A model generated the notes under the pieces. The model was not told the origin of the DNA. It ran no database searches and was given only the letters and a program-made list of their open reading frames with translations. Made by a program: the position numbers and the translations under genes. 64,000 nt of DNA from Piezodorus guildinii. Its lineage: Eukaryota; Arthropoda; Insecta; Hemiptera; Pentatomidae. How positions within the stretch are numbered: position 1 is the first letter of the stretch; every line of letters starts with the position of its first letter. Below, one piece after another: positions 32,463-43,614 of the stretch. The stretch covers positions 57,406,217 through 57,470,216 of the forward strand of contig CM041298.1 of assembly GCA_023052935.1 (NCBI GenBank). The letters run 5' to 3'.

Positions 32463-33965
32463 AAAATCAGGTGCGGGCAACACACGACTTTCACTTACCT
32501 CCGTTGTTAAAAGCAATTAAAGAATTTTCAAATACGGTTAGAGATAAAAATGACTGAAACTAATAAAGAAATAATTAAATTGAATTTCTATAGAAATATG
32601 TGCTTAATCAAAAAAATCTATTATATTATTATCTAAAAAAAAAATCAGTTAATTTTATCGATTTTTTATCACTCTCTGTTAACTTTTACAAGATTGTGTA
32701 TAAAATAATATGTTTTCTAAAATCATTAGCTTTCCAACGGTATATTATTCATGTATATTTGTGTTCTTATTTCCAAAAACACAAAAATTTGTTTAACTTG
32801 TATATTTAGCCGTTTTTTATCGTTGATGACAAGATTATATTGTTATTTTCTTAGTATCTACAACATTAAAGGAACTTTAGAGGAAGAAAATTTGAGATAT
32901 CGGCATTTAAGCCCTGTCGGACTATTGCAATCAGACCGAAACCTACATCATATTAAAGCCCATTAAATTTTACATCGATATATAGAGTTTAATCAAAAGC
33001 GTTAGATTCGTTTTTGAGAAAATCGTAAAAAGGTGCTAAATGCTAAAGTGCTTTTATGCTAAAAATTAAAAAAATATTGTTGCACTTTCCTTCTTTAGTT
33101 ATTTATCGAATTCGCTAAACTTGTATATTCAGCCGTCGTTTATCGATTTCATTAAGATGATATGGTTAACCTTTTGGAATGTACAAAATGATAGGTAGTT
33201 TAGAGGAAGAAAAATTAAAATATCGCTGTTTAATCCCAGTCAGACTATTGCAATAAGACTGACACCTACATGATATTAAAGCCCATTAAATAGCGAGTTT
33301 AATCAAAATCGTTAGATCCGTTTTTGAGAAAATCGTAAAAAGGTGCTAAATGCTAAAGTACTTTTATGCTAAAAATTAAAAAAAAATATTGTTGCACATT
33401 CCTTCTTTAGTTATTTATCGAATTCGCTAAACTTGTATATTCAGCCGTCGTTTATCGATTTCATTAAGATGATATGGTCAATCTTTTGGAATGTACAAAA
33501 TGATAGGTAGTTTAGAGGAAGAAAATTTAAAATATCGCTGTTTAATCCCAGTCAGACTATTTCAATCAGAATGAAACCTACATGATATTAAAGCCCATTA
33601 AATAGCGAGTTTAATCAAAATCGTTAGATCCGTTTTTGAGAAAATCGTAAAAACATGCAAAATGCATTGGTATAAAGTTGATCTTCCGGTAGTCGATTTT
33701 TATGAAAAAGTTGCTGTAGCATCTCGGGCGTATAGTTGTCTTAAATACAAAATTTAACTTTCAGAGGACTTTTCGTTTTTAGACTTTTCGTACTAGACTT
33801 ACCACACCTACACGGACACACGGACCTTTTTTCGGGACATAGTTATTTGGTCTGAGAGAATACTAATACGTGAATTTCCGTTGAAAACTGGAATTCCAAA
33901 ATTTTCACGATCGCAATAGTTTCCCTTACGATATATATTTTATATACAGATCAGTGAAAGTAAAA
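32462..33965 (-). mobile_element. Rep-A copy with an internal 310-bp tandem duplication
   Basis: Runs from AATCAGGTGCGGGCAACACA to GATCGCAATAGTTTCCCTTA and GTGAAAGTAAAAATTC. The segment beginning AGGTGCTAAATGCTAAAG is at 33031 and again at 33341, a period of 310 bp. The two units are nearly identical, and both differ from other copies by ATGCTAAAAATT in the same place, so the duplication is recent. Confidence 0.85.
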
Positions 33966-34418
33966 ATTCTTTTGAGGACTTATTATTTCTCGATAGAGGG
34001 ACCAGGCCTTCCTTTCGCCCATGAACTCGCAAAACAGTAGGAAGACTATTTACGACAAGTCATTTAGAAGAGATCCATTGGCGAGCTAAGTGGTGGCGGT
34101 GATATTTCCCTGCCAAATGACCCAGATCTCAAGAGCTAGAGATATAATGGTCCGAGCCCCGAACCTTGATGGACCCCTGGTCGATTAGGCAGTTGGAGGG
34201 GGATAACACTACACAGCTTCAAGGCTGCTCCTCCACTCGGGCTAACAGATTTATTTTAGCCGGAAAATATTATCCTTACTCAAATTAAACGCAGCGGAAT
34301 TTATAGCTCACGAGCTCGCAGGGAACTGTGGGTACGTCAAGGTTTTTCGCGGAGTAGTAGAAGAATATTATTCGAAAGGCACTAGAGCATAACCTTAAAC
34401 GGTTTCAAATGATCTTAC
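33966..34418. other. Nothing recognised
   Basis: A moderately GC-rich stretch at 33990-34260 without a recognisable domain, tRNA-like box or repeat family. Confidence 0.35.
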
Positions 34419-34419
34419 T

Positions 34420-34545
34420 TTCAATTAGATACGCATGAAATATGAGGTAAAGGCAAGCATTGCGATCATCAAAATCTTTAATTCGAGTATTCAACGATAT
34501 TATACGTTTTAGGTCTCCTGAGTGCAAATGAACGTGAACCGCAAA
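34420..34545 (+). mobile_element. Rep-A fragment (hairpin end)
   Basis: Degraded plus-orientation start: AAAGGCAAGCATTGCGATCA, an ATTCGAGTATTCAACG block, and CGTTTTAGGTCTCCTGAGTG, then lost. Confidence 0.6.
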
Positions 34546-34700
34546 GAAGAAGAAGAAAAGGGACCTTTTTTTATTATGGGACCTTCTGTCCTCTAAGAAT
34601 AACAATAAAGTACAAAAACTGAGTCTTGTGTCTGTCTGTGTGTTATAAAAATAAAACAAACATAAGGTTATAATTATATTATTAATAAAAGTAGTAAATA

Positions 34701-35489
34701 CGATTGCTTGAACGACATAAAACTACTACTTGCAATATTTATAAAGTAGACTACGGACTTGAACTGTGGGGGACAGCTAAACATTCTAACATCAAACGCA
34801 TCCAATTCTTCCAATCCAAAGTCCTCCGAACAATAGTTAATGCTCCTTATTACGTTACCAACTGTACCCTACACCATAACCTTAATATTCCATTTGTTTT
34901 AGACCTGGTACCATCCAAATTCTCCAAATTTCATCAGAACCTTACTCACCATCCTAACCCTCTAGCACAATCCCTATCCAGCACCACCCATCCGTACAAT
35001 CCTCCTCGAAGATTGAAACGGCAGAGACCGCGAGACGTATTGTAAAAATTTAAATTGGAGTTCTGACACTGGTCAGATCCTCCACTCATGTACGGTATGT
35101 TAGTGGCTACAGCGCCCTAACTCAGCCTCACTGGCTCTCACCAGTGATGCGGCTGAGATAGAGGCGTTGGGATCTCTTGGATTCCGCTTTTTCCTCCACA
35201 AGTAGAGAGAAGAGCGCAGTCTAGAGTCCCTTTAGTAGTTGTATATATTGTATATAGTTATATTTATCTTAATTATAGGTTGTTGTTTTGATTTGTTTTG
35301 TTTTTTATTTATTATTATTTTATTGTATATATATGAATTTATTTATTTTCTATTTTATGTAATTTGACTATTATTATTATTTTCTGTATATATTGTATAA
35401 ATGTGGTCTCATATCACTATTGTATTATTGTTATTATTGTTCATTTTGTAACAAATTGTAATATATATCAATAAATAAATTTAAAAAAT
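34701..35489 (+). pseudogene. Jockey-clade LINE, C-terminus and long 3' UTR
   Basis: The frame from about 34746 to 35045 encodes the C-terminal ~100 residues of a Jockey-type reverse transcriptase ORF: YGLELWGTAKHSNIKR, FFQSKVLRTIVNAPYYVTN, HNLNIPFVLDL and the terminal NPPRRLKRQRPRDVL. It is colinear with the copy at 7.5-8.5 kb but of a different subfamily. The nominal ATG at 34704 is in fused or degraded sequence and is not a real start. The 3' UTR (35046-35489) is longer than in the 7.4-kb copy and ends with ATAAATAAATTTAAAA. The insertion is flanked by AAAGTAGTAAA at 34688 and 35495. It is open but lacks all upstream domains, hence not functional. Confidence 0.85.
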
Positions 35490-35505
35490 AATATAAAGTA
35501 GTAAA

Positions 35506-35853
35506 CTTTCAATCGTTTTGGCTCGTTTAAGAATTGGCTCGTCTCATTCATCAGTATTAAATGGAGAAAAAGCCCGCGCCTGAGTGTATCTCGTGTGGGT
35601 ACCTCTTACAGTCACTCATATTATCACTGAATGCTATGCTTACGAGAATGAACGAAAAAAACATTTGTCTGGAAATGCACATGAAGAATTATTCCAGTAG
35701 AAGACCAAATTAAAAGGTTTATGTTATTTTTAAAATCTACAAACATGTTTCAAAAAATTTAAATTACAACTTTTACATAGAAATGGAAATAGTAAAATGG
35801 GGTGCAAATGATCCTTGTGGTTGAAAAGCCCTGATAAATAGATCAAATAAATA
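35506..35853 (+). pseudogene. I-like LINE 3' end with exact target duplication
   Basis: Frame-shifted coding remnant: LARLRIGSSHSS at about 35518-35553, then ECISCG at about 35581-35600, then after a one-base shift VPLTVTHIITECYAYENE. These match the C-terminal RNase H-distal region and zinc-knuckle (C..C...H....C) of I-group LINEs, colinear with TRLRIGHSRLTH...CNRC...HIIEEC at 9.4-9.7 kb but of a different family. An exact 16-bp target duplication AATATAAAGTAGTAAA flanks it at 35490-35505 and 35854-35869, so the ends are well defined. It inserted into the target duplication of the Jockey piece just upstream. Confidence 0.82.
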
Positions 35854-35869
35854 AATATAAAGTAGTAAA

Positions 35870-36200
35870 TACAACAACAATAGTAGATTCATGTATGACT
35901 ATATAATATTAAATACGTGTGCATGCAGAGATACTATAATTGTACCTCACACTAATATCGTAAAACCATAGAAAGAAAAGTTTTTGTTAACATATTTGTA
36001 GTGTTCCTCATTTTAAAGTGAAATATGACTATTATTTTTAAATTTGTATACAATCATTTGGAAGATTGATTCAGTAATCCTTAGTAGTAGATGATGGAAT
36101 AATTTTTTTTTAAAGATATTAAAGATTATGCTTTGCGTATAGAGGTAGGTATGGAATTCCAAAGTGAAGTGGCATGTGAACTAAAGGATTTTTAAAGGAT
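35870..36200. other. Nothing recognised
   Basis: AT-rich, no gene or family. Confidence 0.35.
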
Positions 36201-36204
36201 GATA

Positions 36205-36503
36205 GTTTCCGCAAAAAGTGATAAAATGTATAAAACAGAAATTTTATATTTTATAAGCATATATGACTGAGATGTTAAAGCAACCTTTTCAACAAAATCG
36301 GCGAACCAGAAGAGCCACTTTATACTATGCTGTTTTCACATTTTAACGGATAAAACATAGTGATGATTGTAGATAATAGATGTTTAAAAACTCAACGTAA
36401 TGATTTAAAAAAAAATCAATATAAACTTCATTTAGAAGTACTTAAATCGGTTTTAATAACGGAGGTAAGTGAAAGACGTGTTTTGCGAGTACCAGATTTT
36501 ATT
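36205..36503 (+). mobile_element. Rep-A copy with large internal deletion
   Basis: TCCGCAAAAAGTG through TTTATACTATGC matches the first third. It then jumps at about 36345 to the GATGATTGTAGATAATA block and the ACGGAGGTAAGTGAAAGACG end. About 450 bp of the middle are missing. A solo-end structure like this resembles a MITE-type derivative. Confidence 0.75.
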
Positions 36504-37555
36504 TTTTTTGTGAGGAATTTAATTTTGTAAAAATTTGTTATTCTTAAATTTGTACGGCAGACAAACCGTATCCTATAGATTAATATATTATATATTGTTA
36601 TTGTATTATATATTATTCTTGTCAAAAATTATCTAAAAAATATATCTAAAGAAGTTTAAGTAGAATGCAGTTTGTAAATAAATAGTGTTTTCTCTCTTCA
36701 ATAGTAAACCAACCTACTAAATTCAAAGGGACTGTACACATCCCTGAAAATAAAAAAACAACATAAAATGGTCTGTTAAGCGGTTATGATTGGAATCTAC
36801 TTTCGCCTTATATTTAACAATCTGCATAGAAAAAAAAATCAAATCATACTTTTAATTGGATTCAGCTAATTTTATCGGTTTTATAAATGCATTGAGGGGA
36901 AAAAAATTATATATATATAATATCCGAAGCACCCAGAAACTTTAGTTGGTTATTTTTAGTTTTATTGGCATAAAACATAGAGGGCATCAGTGCCATATAT
37001 AGTATATTTATTTTAGATAATATAGTAAATAAATAGTAGATAATATGCGAGGAGAGGGATAAAATAATAAAGGTTAAAATAATTATAAAAATTTAAAAAA
37101 AAAATGGAATAAGATGCAATGTTTAACCCACTTTGACCCAGAAACATGTTTCAGGGGTTAAAACCGGATTTAAATCCAGGAATAGAGCTGCCAATGTATA
37201 GTTTCCATACATGTGTATCATGACTTAGTTAAATCTTGTCTCACTTTTACTAAATGTATTCCTCAATAAGATGTAAATAGCAATAATTATTTATTTATTT
37301 TTAAATCCAAAAAAAAAAAAAATCGTCCAAAAATATGTTATAAAATAGAAAGATTGGCAAACAAAATCATGGTCCTCCTGAGTTATGTGTTTAAATTACC
37401 TCCAAAACATCTGCAACATGCGAATATATTGGGTTTTAAAATGTTCGTAGCGTTTTTAAATATTCCAATTTAATCCTCTCAGTGTTTATAAATCGTGTTT
37501 ACTTGGTCAATAATGTTTACATATTCTAAAAAAGGATTAGTTAAGGTGCTTTTAT
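36504..37555. other. AT-rich, nothing recognised
   Basis: No gene. Two small palindromes: an (AT)-rich one at 36578-36605, and GAAACATGTTTC at about 37141. Confidence 0.35.
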
Positions 37556-37559
37556 GCAT

Positions 37560-37775
37560 CAGTTTTAACCGAGATTCCTTATCTTCAAGTGGTATTTTGC
37601 TTGCTCAAAATGGAGGAGAAAAAAAAATCATTTCTTCATTCATGATGCCTTAGGAGAAAAAACCGTCTGTAAGTGCTTTGCTCGGTTCAGAATCGGAAAT
37701 TTTGACTTGGAGGACGCAATGCGCGTCCTAATCCAACTGTTGATGATGACCGAATTCCAAAAATTGCCTAAAAGA
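37560..37775 (+). pseudogene. mariner transposase DNA-binding region, fragment
   Basis: In one frame 37644-37733 reads DALGEKTVCKCFARFRIGNF followed by DLEDA. In the next frame RPNPTVDDDRIPKI follows. This is the helix-turn-helix region of a mariner-family transposase: the W/CFARFRxGxFDLED block and the GRPxxxDDD linker, which bind the terminal inverted repeats. There is a frameshift between the blocks and no catalytic domain can be traced downstream. The upstream part (LLAQNGGEKK...) may be the start of the same domain. It is independent of the mariner at 49.2 kb. Confidence 0.65.
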
Positions 37776-38258
37776 TGGCAACATGACAGAGAACTAAATT
37801 GGTCATATATAATTGGATTAAAAATATTTATAAGAATCTGAAATTTATTGTAATCACCAGGAAAAAATGTTACGAACTTATTTCACAACGCATTAATATC
37901 GGAAGAAAATTTCGAATTCTCCATTCCTCAGCATATGTTAGAATGATAAGAAGATTTAATACTCACTTCATTAAACAGGCAATCCAGTTATGGCAATCGG
38001 CAGTAAGATGATAATAAAAAAAATTCGATATTACGGACGAGGGAGACCGCCCATGACTGAACTACCTACTCGAACAAAACTGCAAAAGGATTCAGTGGTC
38101 CTTGCCCGTTCAAAAGGTTTCGCTCGAGGCAAGGATTTCGGTTTTATAATAGGACAGGAAGCCAGTAGGTCGACTATATTTAGTAATTTTTACTTCTCAC
38201 CGAAGGACCGTAGGATGAAGGGATGTGATGGGAGAACAGAGCATTTTATTTTTTGCAC

Positions 38259-38260
<2 letters not shown>
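37776..38260 (+). other. Moderately coding-like DNA, unassigned
   Basis: Frames 37799-38011 (70 codons) and 37990-38250 (about 87 codons before the A run) overlap. Both are of higher complexity than most of the window, with basic stretches such as RYYGRGRPP. I do not recognise a domain. They may belong to the mariner remnant upstream or be chance. Confidence 0.25.
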
Positions 38261-38309
<49 letters not shown>

Positions 38310-38313
38310 TATA

Positions 38314-38356
<43 letters not shown>

Positions 38357-38393
38357 ACATATATATATATAATATATATATACACACACACAC

Positions 38394-38432
<39 letters not shown>
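38261..38432. repeat. Poly-A, then long compound (AT)/(CA) microsatellite
   Basis: About 27 A, then about 145 bp of AT units with CACA interruptions. Four overlapping IY/YI-repeat frames on both strands are artefacts of it. Confidence 0.92.
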
Positions 38433-38435
<3 letters not shown>

Positions 38436-38626
38436 AAGGTACCTTTATCCCGAATAATATAACTCATGACTATTTCAATTACCAAAAATTTAAGATACAA
38501 AAAAGTAAGGTGCAAACATCACACATTTATTTATCTGAAACTACCAGAAATAAAAAAAAAAAAAATTTGAATGCTCATGTATAACTTAGTTAATCGATTC
38601 GTTTTTAATTTAACTATCATATATAA

Positions 38627-38629
<3 letters not shown>

Positions 38630-38671
<42 letters not shown>
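38630..38671. repeat. (AT)n microsatellite
   Basis: About 20 AT units immediately before a SINE-1 body fragment. Confidence 0.88.
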
Positions 38672-38677
<6 letters not shown>

Positions 38678-38685
38678 TTAATTCA

Positions 38686-38846
38686 TCCGGGGATAGGGGG
38701 GGGGGGGGGCGACCCTGCGGTTGGGAGACCCTCTTTAAAGTGGATACCCAAATTGCGGGAAAAACCTGGCGGCTGAGTGTGATCAAGGCCTAATCACCTC
38801 ATTGCACGGCCATTGGCCAAGAAACAGTACGAATCTCTATATGTAT
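38686..38846 (+). mobile_element. SINE-1 body fragment without the tRNA head
   Basis: A run of 14 G leads into GCGACCCTGCGG, AAAGTGGATACCCAAATTG, CCTGGCGGCTGAGTGTGATC, CACCTCATTGCACGG and AACAGTACGAATCTCTATAT. The head and the last ~35 bp are missing. The G run is an expansion of the family's GGGGGGCGACC. Confidence 0.82.
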
Positions 38847-39885
38847 ATTGATTTATATGATATATATATATTATATAATTATATAATAATATAGGCTTAC
38901 GTCTGCCGTGGAACCCTAGATGAGGCTTTGTGGAACCCGATCAACGCTATAATAGATACTACTTTTATTTCCGGAAAAAAAAATAAATTAAATTAAAAAA
39001 CACCTATTGATGTATTGGTAAAACTATAATGATTCTCAAGACAAACTTGTTTTATCTTAAAGCCTAGTCAAAAAGTTAATGAAGGTATTAATGGAAATGA
39101 TTTATGCCAAGATTTTATTTCAAAAACTTATTCTTACCTTAATTCTGGCATATATAAATATCGATATCATTCAGATTCAGCTACTTACTGTAACAAAAAA
39201 AAAAACATTATTAATTAACATATAATTTCAACAAATATTTAGTAAACATTTTCTTAATACATAATTATATTTAAAAAAAAAAAAAAAATTTTTTTTGTGG
39301 CAAAAAAAAAACCCGCAAGCGGTCGTTGATCTCATGTGTTAACACGAACGAGAAGGGAGTGGCTAAAAATAGACGGCTAACACTTGTTCCATTTCTCATA
39401 CTAAACACTTCATTGTATCCTCCATTTTGGGGGTGCTACATAGGATCGGGGGCGAAGAATATATCATAGCAAAATACATAACATTGACGTCAAAGTAATA
39501 GAAAAATGACATTTTATTAAATATTCAAAGCTTCCGTTCTACCAAGTAGAGAACTATATCCTACGTATTTAAAAGTGGTGGAAGTAGTAAAAAAAATTAA
39601 CACAAATTCAAACTAAATTATTAAAAAGATACAATTATATCATAATTGGAATCATACAAAAATAATCGTTTTCATTTAAGAATATTTAGGTCCCATTATC
39701 TATTGATTATAAATCGTATTTAGGCATTAAGGTATCATTATTACACTTGACTTTCAGCTTTTTTTTATTATTATTATTATTTTTTTATTATTGTTACAGT
39801 TTAAACTAGAAATACCCTCTTTTTTCTTTGGATTATTTTTACTTATTTGTTTCTATATTTATTTAATATACATCACATTTATTCT
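38847..39885. other. AT-rich, nothing recognised
   Basis: No gene. A GC-richer stretch at 39310-39450 is unassigned. There are A/T homopolymers near 39274-39296. Confidence 0.35.
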
Positions 39886-39888
39886 GTT

Positions 39889-40128
39889 GTGGCTAATGGG
39901 GCAATGCTTCAGTGGAAGTCTTAAATTTAGCATATTCAGCTTTAAATTAGGATATAGATCTTTAACGAGTACCTAAAATCGAACAAGCGTCCCATTTTAC
40001 GTCCCATCTGATCCATAGCATAATAGGATTTTTTACATCCTAAAAATCTTATGGCCATATGTCGGGTTTGAACCCGCAACCTTGGGCATAGAAGGCTGTC
40101 ATGTTATTCGTTACACCACAGGTTGACC
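39889..40128 (-). mobile_element. SINE-2, minus strand
   Basis: On the minus strand: a B box inside GGTTGCGGGTTCAAACCCG, the ATAAGATTTTTAGGATGT linker, GTACTCGTTAAAGATC and GTCCTAAATTTA-like end blocks in family order. The centre (the CCGTCCTTCGG part) is altered. Confidence 0.75.
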
Positions 40129-40132
40129 CCAT

Positions 40133-40772
40133 CCATATTTGCTTTTTGCTTTCCAACGGTATATTATGCATTTGTATTCCTGTTCTTAAGTTAAAAAAAT
40201 AAAAATTGCATTAATAAAATATTTTTGCAGTTTTCTCCTTTAGTTGGATATCGAATTCGTTCAACATATAATTTACCTGTTTTTTTAGCAATGATCAGAT
40301 GATATGGTTATTTTAATACAATCTAAAAAACTAACGGTGCTTTAAAGGAAGAAAATTTAAAATATCAGCATTTAGGCCCTGTCAGACTATTTCAATCAGA
40401 ATGAAACCTATATCATATTAAAGCCCATCAAATTTTACATCGATATAGCGAATTTAATCAAAATCGTTATAGCCTTTTTTGAGAAAATCCTAAATAGGTG
40501 CAAAATGGTATAAAGTGGCTCTTCTGGTCAGCTGATTTTGATGAAAAAGTTTCTGTAACATCTCGGGCGTATAGTTGGCTTAAATATGAAATTTCAGTTC
40601 ACGCGCTGGACTTACCACAAACACACAGACCGTTTTGCGGGACTTGGTCATTGGACCCACCCATGGGACCCTAAAATGTGTATTTCCGTTGAAAACTGGA
40701 ATTCGTAAATTTTTACGATCGCAATACTTTCCCTTACTATATATCCCATATATATGTAAGTGAAAGTAAAAA
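40133..40772 (-). mobile_element. Rep-A copy lacking the GCGC end
   Basis: From CTTTCCAACGGTATATTATG to ACGATCGCAATACTTTCCCT and GTAAGTGAAAGTAAAAAAAT. It is truncated on the side that abuts the SINE-2. Confidence 0.82.
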
Positions 40773-40792
40773 AATTATATATTTGATAAAAA

Positions 40793-40917
40793 AAAACATG
40801 TTCCTATCGAAACTCGATGTTATTAATTCTTTAAATCTCTATCTGTATTTATAAATTCTTAAATACATTTTTACAACAAAGGTGAGTGAATGTCCTGTGT
40901 TGAGCGCACCAGATCTT
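40793..40917 (+). mobile_element. Rep-A terminal fragment (GCGC end)
   Basis: CATGTTCCTATCGAAACTCG to AAAGGTGAGTGAATGTCCTG and GAGCGCACCAGATCTTA. Together with the preceding minus copy it forms another head-to-head pair. Confidence 0.75.
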
Positions 40918-41380
40918 ATATTTTTCATAAAGGAAGGATTTTCGCCAAGTTTACAAACTGTCAGTGAACCCGCAGAGAACATCGGGGTCAACTCCCGACC
41001 CGACCTCCTCTTGTTCTGTCATTCTACTTTCTCTTCGGGTGGGGAGAGGGGAAGGGTTGGTCGCTCCGAAGGCGAACTATGCTGAATTATAACACCCAAG
41101 CCTGGGGGAAACGTCCGGATAGCTCGGCAACGTAACACTCATTCGAAGTACAACTCCAAGGATCAAGTTCGAAATCGTAAAACGGAAAAATGGAAGTAAT
41201 AATGGGATATTCTTCATTATTAACCCTTTGCACACGGTACCTAACAGTAACTCGAAGCTACTTTTTCACGATAACGTAAACACTGGAATCGTGATCATAT
41301 GTGTAAAACTTTAGGGACAAGTAATGTATAGTATTGAAAGTTAGTTTATATGTATTAGTGGTCACTGAAGAACACCCAAA
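40918..41380. other. Unknown, partly GC-richer
   Basis: 40960-41120 is GC-richer. The short frame at 40882-41085 starts inside Rep-A and shows no domain. Confidence 0.3.
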
Positions 41381-41456
41381 AAATCCGGAAACACACTATT
41401 TTCACTTACCTCCGTAGTCAAAATCAATTGAAGAATTTTCAAATACTTTGTTTATT

Positions 41457-41712
41457 TCTTTACGGCTCCTTTATGCTCCTGTAGCTAATCGGACGATGGA
41501 GTCCTAAATTTAGCCTATCTAGGTTTTAATTAGGTTAGAGATCTTTAACGAGTATCTGACATCGCAAAGGCTCGGGATCACCTTTTAACGCCCATTATGA
41601 AGGACGGCATAGCTAAGGATTTTTTACTCACATTAAAAGATCCTAGGGCTACTTATGCCTAAGGTTTGAACACGAAACCTTGGGCATACGAGCAATTCGT
41701 GTAACAGGTAAC
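41457..41712 (-). mobile_element. SINE-2 inserted in Rep-A
   Basis: The minus-strand copy with the tail TTTATTTCTTTACGGC at the left (reverse of GTGACGTTAAATAAA), GGTTTTAATTAGG, ATCTTTAACGAGTA, AAGGACGGCAT, AAGGATTTTTTACTC and the head CCTAAGGTTTGAACACGAAA at the right. Near-full length. Confidence 0.82.
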
Positions 41713-42375
41713 CCTTTTAAATTTTTAAAGATAAAAATAAATTGTTAAAGACTTTTACAATGAATTTTAATACAAATATGTGTTTTATTTTAAAAAAAAT
41801 CTATTATATTATTATATAAAACAATCAGTTAGTTTTATGGGCTTTTTATCACTCTTTATTAACTTTTACAAGCTTATATATAGGGTAATATTTTTTATAA
41901 AATCTTCAGCTTTCCACGAAAACTTGCAGAAAAAAAACAACAAAAAAATTGCATAAAAAGTAGTTTTTCTATTTTCTCTTTTAGTAGAATATCGAATTCG
42001 TTCAACTTATATATTTACCTGTTTTTTAGCAATGCTAATCAGATGATATGGCCAATTTTATAAAATCTACAAAATTAAAGGTACTTCAGAGAAAGAAAAT
42101 TTAGAATATCGGCATTTAATCACTTTCATAATATTTCAAACAGAATGAAACCTACATCAAATAAATGCCCATTAAATTTCACATGCATATAGCGAGTTTA
42201 ATTAAAATCGTTAGAGCCGGTTTTGAGAAAATCTCCAAAAGGTACAAAAACCATAGTATAAAGTGGCTCTTCTGGTCAGCTGATTTTGATGAAAAAGTTG
42301 CTGTAACATCTCGGGCGTATAGTTGTCTTAAATATAAAAATTCAGTTTCATAGGACTTTTCGTTTTTCCGCTGTA

Positions 42376-42507
42376 CTTGAAGTGCTACCACTGGATAGTT
42401 TCTTCACAAGACATTATCACGCCCATAAGTGTAAATTAGCCCATTTACTCGTTGTATATATTATATGTACAGTTGTAAATATCAATAAAATGTTAAAAAA
42501 AAAAAAG
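42376..42507 (+). mobile_element. Jockey LINE 3' UTR, severely truncated
   Basis: TACCACTGGATAGTTTCTTC, ACAAGACATTATCACG, ACTCGTTGTATATA and ACAGTTGTAAATATCAATAA match the 3' UTR of the 6.7-7.3 kb Jockey piece. It ends in a poly-A run at 42496-42507. There is no coding sequence. Confidence 0.75.
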
Positions 42508-42535
42508 TGTGTAGACAAGTGGAAGTAAAAATAGT

Positions 42536-43385
42536 ATGGGCATGATTATCAAACTCTCATAATTATTTCTTATAGAAAATTTCGTTAGGAAGCGAAGCCA
42601 TGGATGAGACCACAGTTAAATAAGGAATCTTAATTTATTGCGTGCCAAAGTTTCCGTTAAAATGTTGATTTTTTTCATGTTTAAATTCTTTAAATTTTAA
42701 TGATTATTCATATGATATTACGAACAACAATGAATATGAGTTGAAATCAGATAACACGAACAACTGAACGAAAAAATCCACGTGTTGTGAGTATACTTCT
42801 AAAAGCACAGACAAGTTTTTTTTCGTGCGCTTATTTCTGTTCGAATATATGATAATTAGATGTAATTCATATACGGAATAGAATTTTTATCTAAATCTTG
42901 AATCTAATTAAACAAAAAGACCTTCACTTTCTGAACTATGAAAACTAATTTATTCAAAAAGTTACTGGATAATTATTTTGATTTGAATAATAATAACATT
43001 AGTAGGACCGCCGAGATAAGGGATTTCTAAAACAAAAGGGGAAGAAAATGAATTACGTTCGCCTACCATTAAGGGAAACAATGTTTACAGTGAGAGCCAT
43101 ATCTGGTAAGTTATTGTTCTTAACGGTGGAAATTAGAGTTAAGGGTTCTCACACCATGGCTCATATAACAGCATAGATATTATCAATGATAGAGTTCCTC
43201 ATTGTTACCAGAAATGAGGAATAGAAATTCGGAACAACATAGTACAAGAGGACGAAATTAACAACATTCAAGGATTGTATTCAACATGTCTTTGAATGGT
43301 AAAGTGAGAATGGATGTCTGTGTGAGTAAGTGAGAGAAGTTAGTTCAGGGTGCAGTCAAAAAAACACACTATCAAGATATAAACT
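42536..43385. other. Nothing recognised
   Basis: AT-rich without a recognised gene. GTCTTTGAATG occurs at 43288 and again at 43470, a short direct repeat around the ribozyme-like motif. Confidence 0.35.
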
Positions 43386-43437
43386 TAATTAACTGGTGTC
43401 GACTTTTCGGCCTAAACTATAGGCTTTCTTCAGGGCG
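43386..43437 (-). ncRNA. Hammerhead-like motif (Penelope-like remnant)
   Basis: On the minus strand: CCCTGAAGAAAGCC, a loop, TTTAGGCCGAAAAGTCG, then CCAGTTAATTAAGTTTA. CUGAAGA fits the CUGANGA hammerhead box and CCGAAA the GAAA box, with a GCCTA/TAGGC stem II between them. Compared with the sister motif at 52414-52454, the downstream base pattern is altered, so self-cleavage is uncertain. Confidence 0.45.
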
Positions 43438-43614
43438 TTTGAAGGAGAGCGTCAGAACAATGTACGTCTTTGAATGATTTGTTTGTGTGAATCTAGACCT
43501 TCATGTTTGTTCATTTATTTAAAGTTACGTTGTGCTACTTTAGAGAAAGTACCAACTCCAGTACATTAAAATCTCGCCACCTCGTGATAATATAGAGAAA
43601 ACTTTGAACATAGT

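Larger units (their letters stand above)
41383..42535 (-). mobile_element. Rep-A copy interrupted by SINE-2 and a LINE tail
   Basis: The 5' piece 41383-41456 (AATCCGGAAACACACTATTT, CACTTACCTCC) and the main piece 41713-42375 continue on the minus strand. 42508-42535 holds a remnant of the other end (GTGGAAGTAAAAATAG). The SINE-2 at 41457-41712 and the Jockey tail at 42376-42507 were added later. Two frames across it on opposite strands are chance. Confidence 0.78.

Noticed and set aside
33031..33650. CRISPR-like direct repeat
   Set aside because: Two long units of a eukaryotic transposon with no short-repeat/spacer structure.
38190..38515. Several overlapping open frames of 66-155 codons
   Set aside because: They are translations of poly-A and (AT)n runs (KKKK, IYIYIY, FFFF) on both strands.
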